Of a DNA stretch of 64,000 nucleotides, positions 26,225 to 35,598 are shown in pieces. A program made the position numbers and the translations under genes. The notes beneath the pieces were generated by a model. The model was not told the DNA's origin. It saw nothing but the letters and a program-made list of their open reading frames with translations, and did no database searches. Within the stretch, counting starts at the first letter, position 1. Every line of letters begins with the position of its first letter. Source of the stretch: Planctomycetota bacterium (GTDB taxonomy: Bacteria > Planctomycetota > Brocadiia > JAADGH01). The stretch spans positions 1 through 64,000 of the forward strand of contig JAADGH010000200.1 in the NCBI GenBank assembly GCA_013152475.1. The letters are read 5' to 3'.

Positions 26225-26815
26225 TCAGATAAGGAAGTCTACGCTGTTGCCCTCGACGGACCGGATGAAGCCGAGGATGACCGTGGTCTTGACAGCGCCG
26301 ATGCACTTCTCGCAGAAGATCACGGCCAGCACGTTGGATATCTTGATGTTGCGCATCTCCTTGCTGTTGGTCACAGCGCCGAGGATGTCCGTCTTCGAGG
26401 CGTACTTGTTGTGCTTTCCGATCACGAGGAATATAAAATTGTCATCCTTGTAGAAGGGGTCCTCGGAGTCGAACCGAAACGTCTTCCCGCCATCCTTACG
26501 GGCAACGGTGATGCTGTTCTTCTTCGTGGGACTAATGTCCACGACAGCGGTAACCAAGTCCTCAAAGTTCGTGAGGGTCTTGCCATTGATGCTCGTGATG
26601 AGATCTCCCTTCTTGACACCAATCTTCTCGGCGAGGCTGCCGGAGACGACATGGGTCACCTCCAGCCCCCTTCCCATGCTGCCCACCTGGAAGTCCGGTT
26701 TGATCTCGATCCCCAGCACAGCTTTACCGGGCCCGCCCAATTTCACATCTTCCGCCATCCCAGTTCCAACCACCACGAACACGACCGCAGCAATCGCCAT
26801 AATAAACCGTTTCAT
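26225..26815 (-). CDS. Exported PDZ-domain protein
   Basis: 196 residues. A signal peptide (RFIMAIAAVVFVVVGTGMA) is followed by one PDZ domain (about 35-105) with the carboxylate-binding loop KAVLGIEI and the helix/turn VKKGDLITSINGKTL, then a C-terminal region of about 80 residues with two cysteines (FCEKC) that I do not recognise. No protease domain is attached, so this is probably a periplasmic adaptor. ATG 26815 has AGGAG 5 bp upstream. It starts 17 bp after the Ser/Thr kinase stop, so the PDZ protein may bind the kinase's external domain; that is inference from position. Confidence 0.82.
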   Translation of the reverse strand: MKRFIMAIAAVVFVVVGTGMAEDVKLGGPGKAVLGIEIKPDFQVGSMGRGLEVTHVVSGSLAEKIGVKKGDLITSINGKTLTNFEDLVTAVVDISPTKKNSITVARKDGGKTFRFDSEDPFYKDDNFIFLVIGKHNKYASKTDILGAVTNSKEMRNIKISNVLAVIFCEKCIGAVKTTVILGFIRSVEGNSVDFLI

Positions 26816-26832
26816 GCCTACTCCTTTCACAT

Positions 26833-29800
26833 CTATCCTCCGTTTTTTGCGCCCCGTTTCTGCGTTTCAACAGGCAGGGCAACTCCCATCTTCTTGGCCA
26901 TGGCTGCCAGCTTTGTCAGCACCTCCTGCGCGTGCTGTTGACCGGCAACTTTCCCTCCCTCCTCCACGCCGCTGCTCAGCAACTTCCATATCATCTTGAC
27001 CCAACGCGTCCTGACATCATGCGGCACGGAATCGCGATTGTTTTTCCACGTGCTCCTGAAGTTCTCCCACAGTACGTTCCCCACCCTCAGGCGCAATTGA
27101 ACGTCCTTTGCATGGCGGTTCACATAGGCATTCGCCAGATCAAGGGCGGACTTATAGCGCTTTTCTTCGAAATACTCCTGGATCTTCGTATATCCATCGA
27201 CATCCGATAACGTATCGGATGCGGCGCCTTTCGGCGCCCCCGCTCCACGCTCGTTTTCCTTTTGCGCCACACCCTCGGCCATGTCCAACAGGTCCACGGC
27301 CATCCGCCGATCCAACTCCGAGCTATTCATGGAGTTTTTCGCATAGCGTAGATAGGTCTGCGCCTTGTCCCAGAGCTTTAGTTCGAAGCAGTACACCCCC
27401 AGCATAAGCTGCTGGTGTCCGTCCTGGATGTCGGTGCATTCCTTTGATTTTGCGATGGCAATGAACTCCTCCCCCGTAAGCGTAGCCCAGGGAATCGTCG
27501 TCCGCATTGAGTCCGTCTTGTCCGTTGCAACGAAGGAGTCGTCGGTCGCACTCACAATACTTCCCCCCGTAAGGTGCGCGTAGACGTCGCGCTTGACGAG
27601 GGGCTGAGGAAGGGGCGGCTTCGCGCCGCTGTTGATACGGTCCACAACGAGCGACTTCAGGGCCTTCATGAGATCGATGTTATGGATGCGACGCCGCGCG
27701 TTCGGCGTCCCCTGCATGACATCCTGAACGGCCTTGATCGCCTGATCGTAGCGCTGCTGCTCAAGCAAATCCTTAATGCGCGCCTCGCCGCGCTCCATAT
27801 CCTTCCGGGCAGGTCGTTCCGATCTTGAAACACTTTTGTGTTCCGCCTTCTTTCCGCCTCCGGGAAAGAGATTCCTCAACAGAGACCGGCCCGTGAGCAG
27901 ACCGATATCGCTCTTATCCCGCCCCCTCGCGAGGCAGGGGCTGTCGGCTGCCAAGCGGAAATCCCCGCTTTCCGGGTTTCGCAGGCCGGCCGGTTTCAGG
28001 ATCGAATGCCTGTCCCCCTTCGTACGTTCACACCATGCCTCGAACCGCGTGACACGCCCCACAACATCCATCATGTGGAAGGGGCGTCTAAACCGGCCCC
28101 GCAACTCCGGCATCTCACCGTAAAAGTCCTTCGGGCCGTTGGAATAGCAGTTATAATCAAAGAATGTCCGTGGGCTTCGGACGGTAGACCCCATGGACAA
28201 CGTAAGCAGGGCATTGCTCTCGAATATGTTGCTATCCACGACCAGTCGGCTCTTCGCGTTCCCTATGGGCCGAACCGTAAACACAACCCCGCCGCAGACG
28301 ACATTGTGTGTGAACTCCAGATCGATGCGCTGTCCCTCACTGTAGTTCAAGGCGATTACCCTCGGCGGTGGCGGCCCTCCCCGCCCCATCCCACGCACGG
28401 CGGTGAAGATACAGTCCGTTACCTTCAGTGTGCCGGGGCCCTCGGCTTTGCCCGGCCCCAGCTTTGCACCCACGGCCACGCCGAAGGTCCGAATTCCCAG
28501 GATCGCACAGGATCGAAGGGTGGAGTCGCCGTCGCCCTGGAGCAATATCCCTCCCGAGGTCCTGGAGAAATCAAAGATAAGATTCTCAAGCGTGCACCCC
28601 CTCCCCATCCTCACTGCAGGAAGCCGCAGCAGAAGATCATGGAGCCCTCCCCCTTTGCCCCCACCTCCAGAGAATCGCGGGCGAATAACCGGCGATTGCC
28701 CCGCCGCACCGCGGAGGGTCACGTTCCGCACGCTGCTCACAAGGTGCGGCTCCTCATAGACCTCCGAGTCCCGGATCTCGATCGTGTCGTCCTTGAAGAT
28801 CTTGTGCAGCGCCTCGTCCACACTCCGGTAGTCTCCCTTTCCTTTCTTCGAGACGTACAGAATCTTCGCCCCGCCACGCTCCTCCCGGATCCGTTCGGCG
28901 ACCTTCTCCAGGCGCTCCTCCAGCGGGGCGCTGAGACGCGTGTCGCCTTTCAGCACCCGAATCTTGCTGTAGAGATCCTGGGCCGCCGCGCTGTCGCTCC
29001 CCTTGGTCCTGATCTCTCGTTCCAGCTTGGTCACGACCTGGTTGACTGCCTTTTCCTGTTTCGCCAGCACCTTGTCGAGCCGTTGCTTGGCCTCATCCAC
29101 AATAGTCGGAACGCCAAAACTCTCGAGGATGTCCTCATAGACCGCCTGCGCCTGTGAAAACTCCTGGTTCTCGACGGCCGCCTCGGCCTTGCTGGCTTGT
29201 ATCTCGAACTTTTTCCTTGCCAGCCCGAGGTACCGGTCTCTCTGCTCCTGCGCCTTCGCTTTCCACATCTCACAGTTTGGCGCGCCATCGGGCGGGAAGC
29301 CATCGAACGCGTTGATGGCGTCCTGGAATCGTTCCTCGTTGTGGAAATCCTGCGCAGCAGCGATACGCTGCTGCAGGTCAGCGGCGATCTCGGCCTCCCG
29401 TTCTCGGTCCCGCACCACCTGGGCCACTACCAGCAACACGACCGCCACCCCCAATGCCGCAAGCGCCCACACAACGGCCCTTCTGCCCCGGCGCCGCGCC
29501 CTGGTCTTCACCTTCACGGGCTTCGTCACGGCCGGCTGAGTGCGCGCCGTCGGGTCCACGACCACCGTTTCGTCCTCCACCTCGCCGCGCTCCACCGCCG
29601 CAATGTCCTCCGCAAGCGTCGCCTTCACATCGGCGGCGGCCGCGAGGAGATCGTCCGGTGTTTGATACCGGTCGGCGGGGTCTTTGGCCATCATACGCTC
29701 GATGACTCGCGCTAATTTCGGCGGCACTTGCGGGGCCATGGCCCGAAGCGGCGGCAGCGGATCGTTGATGTGCTTCACGATGACGGCCATGGCCGTCGGC

Positions 29801-30588
29801 GCGTCGAAGGGAGGCACGCCCGCCAAGGCGTGGTAAATCGAGGCGCCGAGGCTATAGATGTCGGATCGGAAATCCAGCGGATCGCCGTTGCCCTGTTCGG
29901 GGGACATGTACCGAGGCGTGCCCACGATTGTACCGCTCTGGGTCAGTGACACGTCCACGTCAATCCGCTTGGCCAGGCCAAAATCGGCCACCTTGATCGT
30001 GCCGTCTGTCGTGATCATCAGATTGTCGGGCTTGATATCGCGGTGCACAATCCCGGCCTGGTAGGCGAACGCCAGGGCCTTCGCCGCCTGCTCCAGCACG
30101 TCCACGGCAAACTCGACCTGCACGCCGCCCTCACGGCTCAATTTGTCCTGCAGCGTCTGCCCTTCCACGAATTCCATCGCGATGAAGCTGACGCCCTGGT
30201 CCTGGCCGACATCATAGGTCTGCACGATATTGCTATGGCTGATCTGCGCCGACGAGCGCGCCTCGCGCTTCAACCGGGTAATGAACGCCTCGTTCTGGGC
30301 AAATTCCGGTTTCAGCGTTTTGAAAGCCACGATGCGGTCGAGTGAAAGTTGGCGGGCCTTATAGACAGCGCCGATCCCACCGACCCCGATCTTGGACAGC
30401 ACCTCGTAGCCGCCGATCTTCCGGCCGACAAGCTTGTCCGGCTTGGGTTTCGGCGGAAATACCGGCACCGTGGCCTCGAACACGGTCTTGCACTTGCGAC
30501 ACCGGACCTTCGCGCCTGGGCGCACCCGCGTGCCGTCGTACCGTGCACCGCATTTCGGACATGCGATCAGCGAATCACTCACCGCCAC
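26833..30588 (-). CDS. Zinc-ribbon Ser/Thr protein kinase with transmembrane helix and extracytoplasmic beta-helix domain
   Basis: 1251 residues. Order: an MJ0042-type zinc ribbon (Cys10, Cys13, Cys30, Cys33), a Hanks-type kinase (about 60-330) with glycine loop IGVGGIGAVY, Lys90, HRDIKPDN (Asp184), DFG (202-204) and GTPRYMSPEQ, then a basic stop-transfer stretch and one membrane helix (about 371-391). The outer part begins with coiled coil and TPR-like helices (about 395-570). Next is a parallel beta-helix-like region (about 573-900; DYRSVDEALHKIF, NVTLRGAAGQSPVI, DCIFTAV), then helical repeats to the end. All catalytic kinase residues are present. The first codon, GTG 30588, directly follows the PHP gene stop. 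The outer beta-helix may sense a polysaccharide or cell-wall ligand. Confidence 0.9.
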   Translation of the reverse strand: MAVSDSLIACPKCGARYDGTRVRPGAKVRCRKCKTVFEATVPVFPPKPKPDKLVGRKIGGYEVLSKIGVGGIGAVYKARQLSLDRIVAFKTLKPEFAQNEAFITRLKREARSSAQISHSNIVQTYDVGQDQGVSFIAMEFVEGQTLQDKLSREGGVQVEFAVDVLEQAAKALAFAYQAGIVHRDIKPDNLMITTDGTIKVADFGLAKRIDVDVSLTQSGTIVGTPRYMSPEQGNGDPLDFRSDIYSLGASIYHALAGVPPFDAPTAMAVIVKHINDPLPPLRAMAPQVPPKLARVIERMMAKDPADRYQTPDDLLAAAADVKATLAEDIAAVERGEVEDETVVVDPTARTQPAVTKPVKVKTRARRRGRRAVVWALAALGVAVVLLVVAQVVRDREREAEIAADLQQRIAAAQDFHNEERFQDAINAFDGFPPDGAPNCEMWKAKAQEQRDRYLGLARKKFEIQASKAEAAVENQEFSQAQAVYEDILESFGVPTIVDEAKQRLDKVLAKQEKAVNQVVTKLEREIRTKGSDSAAAQDLYSKIRVLKGDTRLSAPLEERLEKVAERIREERGGAKILYVSKKGKGDYRSVDEALHKIFKDDTIEIRDSEVYEEPHLVSSVRNVTLRGAAGQSPVIRPRFSGGGGKGGGLHDLLLRLPAVRMGRGCTLENLIFDFSRTSGGILLQGDGDSTLRSCAILGIRTFGVAVGAKLGPGKAEGPGTLKVTDCIFTAVRGMGRGGPPPPRVIALNYSEGQRIDLEFTHNVVCGGVVFTVRPIGNAKSRLVVDSNIFESNALLTLSMGSTVRSPRTFFDYNCYSNGPKDFYGEMPELRGRFRRPFHMMDVVGRVTRFEAWCERTKGDRHSILKPAGLRNPESGDFRLAADSPCLARGRDKSDIGLLTGRSLLRNLFPGGGKKAEHKSVSRSERPARKDMERGEARIKDLLEQQRYDQAIKAVQDVMQGTPNARRRIHNIDLMKALKSLVVDRINSGAKPPLPQPLVKRDVYAHLTGGSIVSATDDSFVATDKTDSMRTTIPWATLTGEEFIAIAKSKECTDIQDGHQQLMLGVYCFELKLWDKAQTYLRYAKNSMNSSELDRRMAVDLLDMAEGVAQKENERGAGAPKGAASDTLSDVDGYTKIQEYFEEKRYKSALDLANAYVNRHAKDVQLRLRVGNVLWENFRSTWKNNRDSVPHDVRTRWVKMIWKLLSSGVEEGGKVAGQQHAQEVLTKLAAMAKKMGVALPVETQKRGAKNGG

Positions 30589-31674
30589 CTATCCCTGTCG
30601 AGAGCGCAAATAGATTGGATTCGAAAAAATCCACGGCTGCGTTTTCCATCGGACCTCAACACGATAAACGCCCGCACCGGTGGGCTCATATCGCATGGCA
30701 TCGTCCTCCGCAAAAGCCACATCCGCCCCGTTCCTGAGCAGTCGAACGCACGCCGGCGCCGGGCAAGTCACATGCAGCGTCACCCCCCTTTCGTACGCCA
30801 CCTCTTCTCCCATAGACACAATTATCCCCCCAGCGGTTTCGCCCCAAAAATCGAAACCCGTCGAATCGCAGACGCGATCGTTCGCAATATGGCACCGTCC
30901 CCCCTCAATGGCGCTCCGAAGCGTCCGGATGTCCCGCTCTGCGTCGCCAGCCAGCCGTTCCGACCGGATGTGCGTCCGAACCGTCTCGAAGATCCGCTCG
31001 CAGGACAGCCAACGCCAGGGAACCAGCGGCATGCCGACCTCGTGCGCGTCCAGGCTCCCAATCCCGACAAAACGCCGCTCCTGGCCAATACGATCCCACC
31101 GCCGGAGTATCTCAACCGAAGGCCCCCTCAGCCACCGCGCCGGATCCAGGAACCGGAAGGGAAGCTGGTGAAGCCCGAACGGCCAGACCCCCTCGCTCCA
31201 GTCGTGCATGAACGACCAGACCTCCATTCCGGCCAGATGGGGCGTGTCCCAGTCCGACCAGACCTCGACCCGCCCCAGGCCGCACGGCCGGGATTTGCCC
31301 TCCGGGTGGGCCGCAAACGCGGCCCCTTTCTGCCGGGCGATCTGCCCCAGATAGACCCGCGCATCCGCGTCCCGGTAGCCCACGCATGTATCGACGCCCC
31401 ACGCCAGGCAGTGCCCTTTTCGCCACGGCGATATTTCCACGCCCACCATCACAAGCACGCCGTCGCGCCACCCCTCGAAGCCGTGCTTCTTCGCGCCGAG
31501 CGAATCGTGATCGGCGATCACCAGAAAGTCGATCCCCGTGGCCCTCGCGGCCTGGATGACCCGCTCCATGCTGGCGCTGCCATCCGAATACTCCGTGTGG
31601 ACGTGGAGGCCGCCAACGTATTCTTGGTAACCCTCCCCGCGCCCACGGGCCGGAGTTTTCTCCTCAAACCGCAT
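30589..31674 (-). CDS. PHP-domain metal-dependent phosphoesterase-like protein
   Basis: 361 residues. The PHP metal motifs are in order: GLHVHTEYSDGS (HxH), VIADHDSLG, VGVEISP, FAAHPEGKS and SLDAHEVG, which can bind two or three divalent metals for phosphoester hydrolysis. A C-terminal beta domain of about 120 residues follows (VYRVEVRWKTQPWIFSNPIYL), an arrangement seen in PHP proteins of this size that may bind carbohydrate. Its start overlaps the HgdB-like gene by 11 bp and its stop abuts the kinase start, so it is inside the long operon. The substrate is unknown. A second PHP-like (DUF3604) protein is encoded at 6613-8052. Confidence 0.85.
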   Translation of the reverse strand: MRFEEKTPARGRGEGYQEYVGGLHVHTEYSDGSASMERVIQAARATGIDFLVIADHDSLGAKKHGFEGWRDGVLVMVGVEISPWRKGHCLAWGVDTCVGYRDADARVYLGQIARQKGAAFAAHPEGKSRPCGLGRVEVWSDWDTPHLAGMEVWSFMHDWSEGVWPFGLHQLPFRFLDPARWLRGPSVEILRRWDRIGQERRFVGIGSLDAHEVGMPLVPWRWLSCERIFETVRTHIRSERLAGDAERDIRTLRSAIEGGRCHIANDRVCDSTGFDFWGETAGGIIVSMGEEVAYERGVTLHVTCPAPACVRLLRNGADVAFAEDDAMRYEPTGAGVYRVEVRWKTQPWIFSNPIYLRSRQG

Positions 31675-32791
31675 GCCGTCCCTTCACACCCTCCGCAGCG
31701 GCCCCACTCACGCCGCGAAGCATCTCCAGGAATGCCTCGATGCGCGTCATGGCGCGGCTGTCAATCGGGCCGGGGCGATCACACTCCAACGTCAACACCG
31801 GCACCCCCACACGCTCCCTGATGATGCAGTCCTGCACGTAGCGGAAGCAAAAGCTCTGCACGTAGTGAACCAGCGCGTCAATTCGGCGGCGCCGGACCTC
31901 CTGCCGGATGTCCTCCAGGCGGAAGAAGATGTCATAAGGATACGTATATCGGCGGTATTGTTCAAGGAGCGATTTGCACCGGTACGGCATGCTGAACTGC
32001 CTCTGCATCTCGTTGAACACCACCTGCGCTCCCTGCTCCTCCATGAACTCAAACAGCCCGGAGCAGATGGGCGGAATGCCCACGAACCCAATCCGTGGGA
32101 ATCGGTCGACGCACTCCCGCAACCGCGCCTCTTTCAGGAATTTATCCGCACGGCGGGCGTAGTCCGCTGGGTCGCCGAACATGTCGCTGCAACGGATCAG
32201 CCACAGGTGGTTCTCCTCCCCCGTCACCTGGCCCGTCTCGCAGGTAAGCCGATCTATCTCCCGGGCGCGATCCCGCACAGTCTCCAGCTCGCGCCGCTTG
32301 GCCTCCGCCTCGTCCATGGTGGCGCCAAAGACGCGACAGAACCGCTGCAACTGGTCATCGAGAAGGCCCTCATCCCCGCCGTAAGGGTAGCCGAAGGGAA
32401 TGACCCCCGTTCCTCCCATTTGCAGCATTTCGATCAGGGATCGCGTATTGCTGCAGTCCCCTTCTGTCGTGGCAACCACGGTGTGAATTCCCTCGGTCTG
32501 CACGACCGTGTAGATTCCCTTGACCCACGCACACATGTTCCGCGGAAAGCCGGTCTGTTCGGCCCGCTCGACGAGCCCGCCGGGCTGCGGATGGGTGATG
32601 AAGAGGTTGTTCAAATCGACCGGCCTTCGGCCTGCGGCGAGGATCACCTCGATCGGCACGGTAGCGGTAATACCGACCCTGCCGGGCGAGGCAGGTGAAG
32701 GATTGCGGGTTCTGACGCCTGATTGTGGCAAACCATTCAGTCCTCGTGCGACCAACCATTGCGTGAACGGAAGGAAGGCTGTTGCCCGCAC
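31664..32791 (-). CDS. 2-hydroxyacyl-CoA dehydratase D-component (HgdB/FldC) family protein
   Basis: 375 residues with the features of the HgdB-type subunit: VGITATVPIEVILAAG near the start, conserved cysteines suited to bind a [4Fe-4S] cluster (EGDCSNTRS, IPPICSGLFEFME, YVQSFCFRY, LECDRPG), and the D-component fold. True dehydratases are heterodimers (HgdA/HgdB) driven by an ATP-dependent activator (HgdC); neither partner is near, so this may be a stand-alone relative, perhaps a double-cubane-cluster reductase. First gene of the long minus-strand operon, 50-60 nt after a clear promoter. The start is GTG 32791; no better alternative is evident. Confidence 0.8.
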   Translation of the reverse strand: MRATAFLPFTQWLVARGLNGLPQSGVRTRNPSPASPGRVGITATVPIEVILAAGRRPVDLNNLFITHPQPGGLVERAEQTGFPRNMCAWVKGIYTVVQTEGIHTVVATTEGDCSNTRSLIEMLQMGGTGVIPFGYPYGGDEGLLDDQLQRFCRVFGATMDEAEAKRRELETVRDRAREIDRLTCETGQVTGEENHLWLIRCSDMFGDPADYARRADKFLKEARLRECVDRFPRIGFVGIPPICSGLFEFMEEQGAQVVFNEMQRQFSMPYRCKSLLEQYRRYTYPYDIFFRLEDIRQEVRRRRIDALVHYVQSFCFRYVQDCIIRERVGVPVLTLECDRPGPIDSRAMTRIEAFLEMLRGVSGAAAEGVKGRHAV

Positions 32792-32846
32792 ATCCCGTCC
32801 GCAGTCGCGTTAAACGTTTTAGTTACGCATCCCACCTGAACTTTCT

Positions 32847-32875
32847 ATTTAAACAGACGCCCCGCGATCTGTCAA
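32847..32875 (-). promoter_or_regulatory. Promoter for the eight-gene minus-strand operon
   Basis: Minus strand TTGACA (32875-32870, perfect), a 17-bp spacer and TTAAAT (32852-32847). It is the only promoter I see for 22971-32791, where no gap between genes exceeds 17 bp. Confidence 0.6.
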
Positions 32876-32903
32876 GCAAAATCGGCACAGGGGACCTTTT
32901 TGC

Positions 32904-32931
32904 TTGATCTTTACCCCAGAAATGCTATGAT
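32904..32931 (+). promoter_or_regulatory. Promoter for the MBL-fold gene
   Basis: TTGATC (32904-32909), a 16-bp spacer and TATGAT (32926-32931), about 37 nt before TTG 32968. It is divergent from the operon promoter at 32847-32875. Confidence 0.55.
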
Positions 32932-32967
32932 GTGCGCAGGCTTCACCCGAATTAAGGGAACAGTACA

Positions 32968-33939
32968 TTGCGTCTACGGTTCTGGGGGGTCCGAGGCTCC
33001 ATCGCCTCGCCCATCTCCAACGCAGCACTGGAAGCGAAGCTTAAGGCGCTCCTTAAGCGCGCCATCCAAAAAAACGTCCAGTCGGAAGCGGACCTCGCCA
33101 AGTTCTGGAGCTCTCTTCCCCTTCATGATCGGGGCACGTACGGCGGCAATACGTCCTGTATCACGGTCCATGACGGCGATGATTTCCTGGTTCTCGATGC
33201 CGGTACCGGCCTCCGCCTTTTCGGGAAGGAGCTTTCCACCGGCAAAGAGGAGATCGACAAGCCAATCCACATCCTCTTGAGCCACTTCCACTGGGACCAT
33301 ATCGGCGGATTTCCCTTCTTTGGGCCTGCCTTCCAGGAGGGCACACGGATCGTGATCCACAGCCCAACCAACGACGCCGAGAAGTATTTCAAGGTGCAGC
33401 AGAGCAGCCCCTTCTCCCCCGCCGAGTTTGCGTTTCTACATGCGGCGATTGATTTCGAGATATCGAAGGGCCTCGACCACAAGAAGATCGCCGGCTTCCA
33501 CGTCTCCTCGCTCGGCATGTCTCACCCAGGCGGGTCGATGGCCTATCGCATCGAGGGGAACAACGGCGGGATCGTCTATATGACCGACACGGAACTTGCC
33601 GACATCGGCATCCAAAACATACACGAGTATTCCACATTCTTCAACGGCGCCACACTGGCGGTCGTGGACACCATGTATGGCCTGCTTGAAACCTATACCT
33701 CCAAGCTCCGCTGGGGACACAGCTCCGTCTTTCCTTTCATTGACATTGTGCGCGATACCACCATCAAAACCCTCGTTCTCTTCCATCACGACCCCGACCT
33801 CGACGACAAGGACATCGAGGAAATGCGCGAGCGCGCTCAGCACTACTATGAACACAATACCCCTGAGGGGACGATGGAAATCATCGCGGCCTACGACGGC
33901 CTGGAGCTTGACGTGCCCGCGCTGAATTCCGATGCATGA
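32968..33939 (+). CDS. MBL-fold metallo-hydrolase
   Basis: 323 residues of the metallo-beta-lactamase superfamily, close in layout to the PhnP/RNase Z-like branch: RLRFWGVRGSIASP at the start, GGNTSCITVHDGDDFLVLDAGTG, the zinc motif HFHWDHIGG, a lone His in GMSHPGG, VYMTDTE, and a final HHDP. Zinc ligands for a two-metal site are all present. Such proteins cleave phosphodiesters or other esters; the substrate is unknown. The start is TTG 32968 with AAGGG about 9 bp upstream, and the strand order RLRFWGVRGS fits the family's N-terminus. The sialidase-like gene lies 87 bp downstream on the same strand. Confidence 0.87.
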   Translation: MRLRFWGVRGSIASPISNAALEAKLKALLKRAIQKNVQSEADLAKFWSSLPLHDRGTYGGNTSCITVHDGDDFLVLDAGTGLRLFGKELSTGKEEIDKPIHILLSHFHWDHIGGFPFFGPAFQEGTRIVIHSPTNDAEKYFKVQQSSPFSPAEFAFLHAAIDFEISKGLDHKKIAGFHVSSLGMSHPGGSMAYRIEGNNGGIVYMTDTELADIGIQNIHEYSTFFNGATLAVVDTMYGLLETYTSKLRWGHSSVFPFIDIVRDTTIKTLVLFHHDPDLDDKDIEEMRERAQHYYEHNTPEGTMEIIAAYDGLELDVPALNSDA

Positions 33940-34026
33940 GGGGCCCGTCGCGATGTCCACTCAAGTTGTCACTATCCCTGGCCGCATCCGCGCCCCCCGT
34001 GTGCCGGCTGTTGGAGACGGTATCCC

Positions 34027-35127
34027 ATGATCCGGAAGTTCATCGTCAGCCGTGATGACGCCATCTATCAGGCATGGCCGGATGTCGCCCTTACGCCGTC
34101 CGGCAGGCTTGTCTGCGTCTTCAGTGAGTGCACCCACCACAGCGACCGCAGCTACACGCGTATCATGCTGACCACCTCCACCGACGAGGGGGAAACATGG
34201 TCGCCTAAGCGGCCGCTCACAGACGCCCTCAAGGGGGACCCCAAAAGGGATCCCTTCTGGAACTGCCCGCGCATCTCGGCGCTGCGCGACGGCCGCCTGG
34301 CGGCCGTGGTGGACCGCGTTGCCGGCCGAAAAGAAAACGTTGGCGGCAAACAGGAGAACTTCCTATGGTTTAGTTCCGATGAAGGGGAGTCGTGGGACGG
34401 TCCATGCGAAACCCCGGTTCATGGCATCGTGCCCGACCAACTGATTGAGCTCCGACATGGCGATCATGCCGGGCGCTGGGTCCTGTCCGCACACACGGTC
34501 TTTGACCTTCCCACCGGTCTGCTCTGGTCGGAGCGATGCTGGCTGTCCGATGACCAGGGCAGGACCTGGGTCGGCCCACGCATCATCGCCAGTGTGCCGG
34601 GCCTGCTGCTCTGCGAGGGCAGCGTGGTCGAAATGCCGGCTGGAGAGCTCGCCTGCTTCATGCGTGAAAATTCCGGCCAGGGATATGACTGCTACAAGGC
34701 GATCAGCCTCGACGGCGGCATGACATGGCAGCGGCCCTCCCGCTTCCCCGTCCCCGGGTGTCACCGCCCGGTCGGCGGCATGCTCAAGAGCGGAAATGTC
34801 CTCATCACCCACCGCTATATGCAGGGCGGGAAAGGATGGCTGGGCTGGTGGACGCAGAACTTCTTCGCCGCGCTGACGGACGTCGAGTCCTGCCTGGCGC
34901 CAAACCGGGAGGCGGCCCACACGCGCATCATCCCTCTCGATTTCGATCGAAACCCCGAGTCGGATACGGGCTATTCAGGGTGGGTGCAGTTGGCCGGCGG
35001 CGACATCTATGTGGTCAATTATATCGTCGACGACGCCCCAAAGGCGCACATCCGAGGCTATCGTTTCTCCGAGGCGGACATCCTGCTTCAGGCAGATCGA
35101 GGCCCCTCGCAGATCGGGAACACATGA
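34027..35127 (+). CDS. Sialidase-like (BNR/Asp-box) beta-propeller protein
   Basis: 366 residues with four Asp-boxes, S-x-D-x-G-x-x-W: TSTDEGETW, SSDEGESW, SDDQGRTW and SLDGGMTW, which mark the turns of a six-bladed exo-sialidase-type propeller. An Arg near the front (RPRISALRDGR-like segment CPRISALRDGRLAAV) and a Glu/Tyr pair farther on could form a sialidase site, but the substrate is not proven. No signal peptide is present, so it would act in the cytoplasm on imported sugar or lack secretion. It follows the MBL-fold gene on the same strand and converges with the chagasin-like gene 25 bp later. Confidence 0.78.
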   Translation: MIRKFIVSRDDAIYQAWPDVALTPSGRLVCVFSECTHHSDRSYTRIMLTTSTDEGETWSPKRPLTDALKGDPKRDPFWNCPRISALRDGRLAAVVDRVAGRKENVGGKQENFLWFSSDEGESWDGPCETPVHGIVPDQLIELRHGDHAGRWVLSAHTVFDLPTGLLWSERCWLSDDQGRTWVGPRIIASVPGLLLCEGSVVEMPAGELACFMRENSGQGYDCYKAISLDGGMTWQRPSRFPVPGCHRPVGGMLKSGNVLITHRYMQGGKGWLGWWTQNFFAALTDVESCLAPNREAAHTRIIPLDFDRNPESDTGYSGWVQLAGGDIYVVNYIVDDAPKAHIRGYRFSEADILLQADRGPSQIGNT

Positions 35128-35152
35128 TCCCTCTGCATTTCTCGGTGACTCG

Positions 35153-35554
35153 CTACAGCGGCGGGACGACAACCTTCACCTCGAAAGTCCGTGCCGCAGG
35201 TTTGTTCTTCTCCCACGGCCGGTGATAGATCAGCTTCAGCGTGGTCTCTCCCTTGCCGACGGCGCGGAACCGCATGGTCATCTTCCCGCCCGCGCCGATA
35301 GCCCTGGAATCGGGCTTGTATTCCTCCTTGTCCACTGGCTTCAGAATGGCTTTGTCGATCGATGCGATCGTCCAGGCATATCCTGTCGTGGGATTGCACT
35401 TGAGGACGACCTCGATCGCATCCCCCAACCCCACCTTGACCGTCTTGCCTGAATCCTTCTCCGCCAGCTTGAGCAGCTTCTCGGGGATTTCCGCGCGGGC
35501 AAAAGACATAACCACAAACACGACTGCTACCATCCCATAGCCTGCGACTCTCAT
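35153..35554 (-). CDS. Chagasin-like (I42) cysteine-protease inhibitor
   Basis: 133 residues with a signal peptide (MVAVVFVVMSFARA). The mature part has the chagasin inhibitor loops: NPTTGYAW (the N-P-T-T-G-Y/F loop that enters the protease site), GAGGKMTMRF, and GETTLKLIYHRPWE (the R-P-W loop). The family blocks papain-like C1 proteases from outside the cytoplasm. No C1 protease is visible in the window, so its target is either another gene or a foreign enzyme. It has its own promoter-like element at 35599-35627. Confidence 0.9.
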   Translation of the reverse strand: MRVAGYGMVAVVFVVMSFARAEIPEKLLKLAEKDSGKTVKVGLGDAIEVVLKCNPTTGYAWTIASIDKAILKPVDKEEYKPDSRAIGAGGKMTMRFRAVGKGETTLKLIYHRPWEKNKPAARTFEVKVVVPPL

Positions 35555-35598
35555 CCATATTCTCCTATACCCAAATTCCGCGAACAGTGGCCTTTCCT

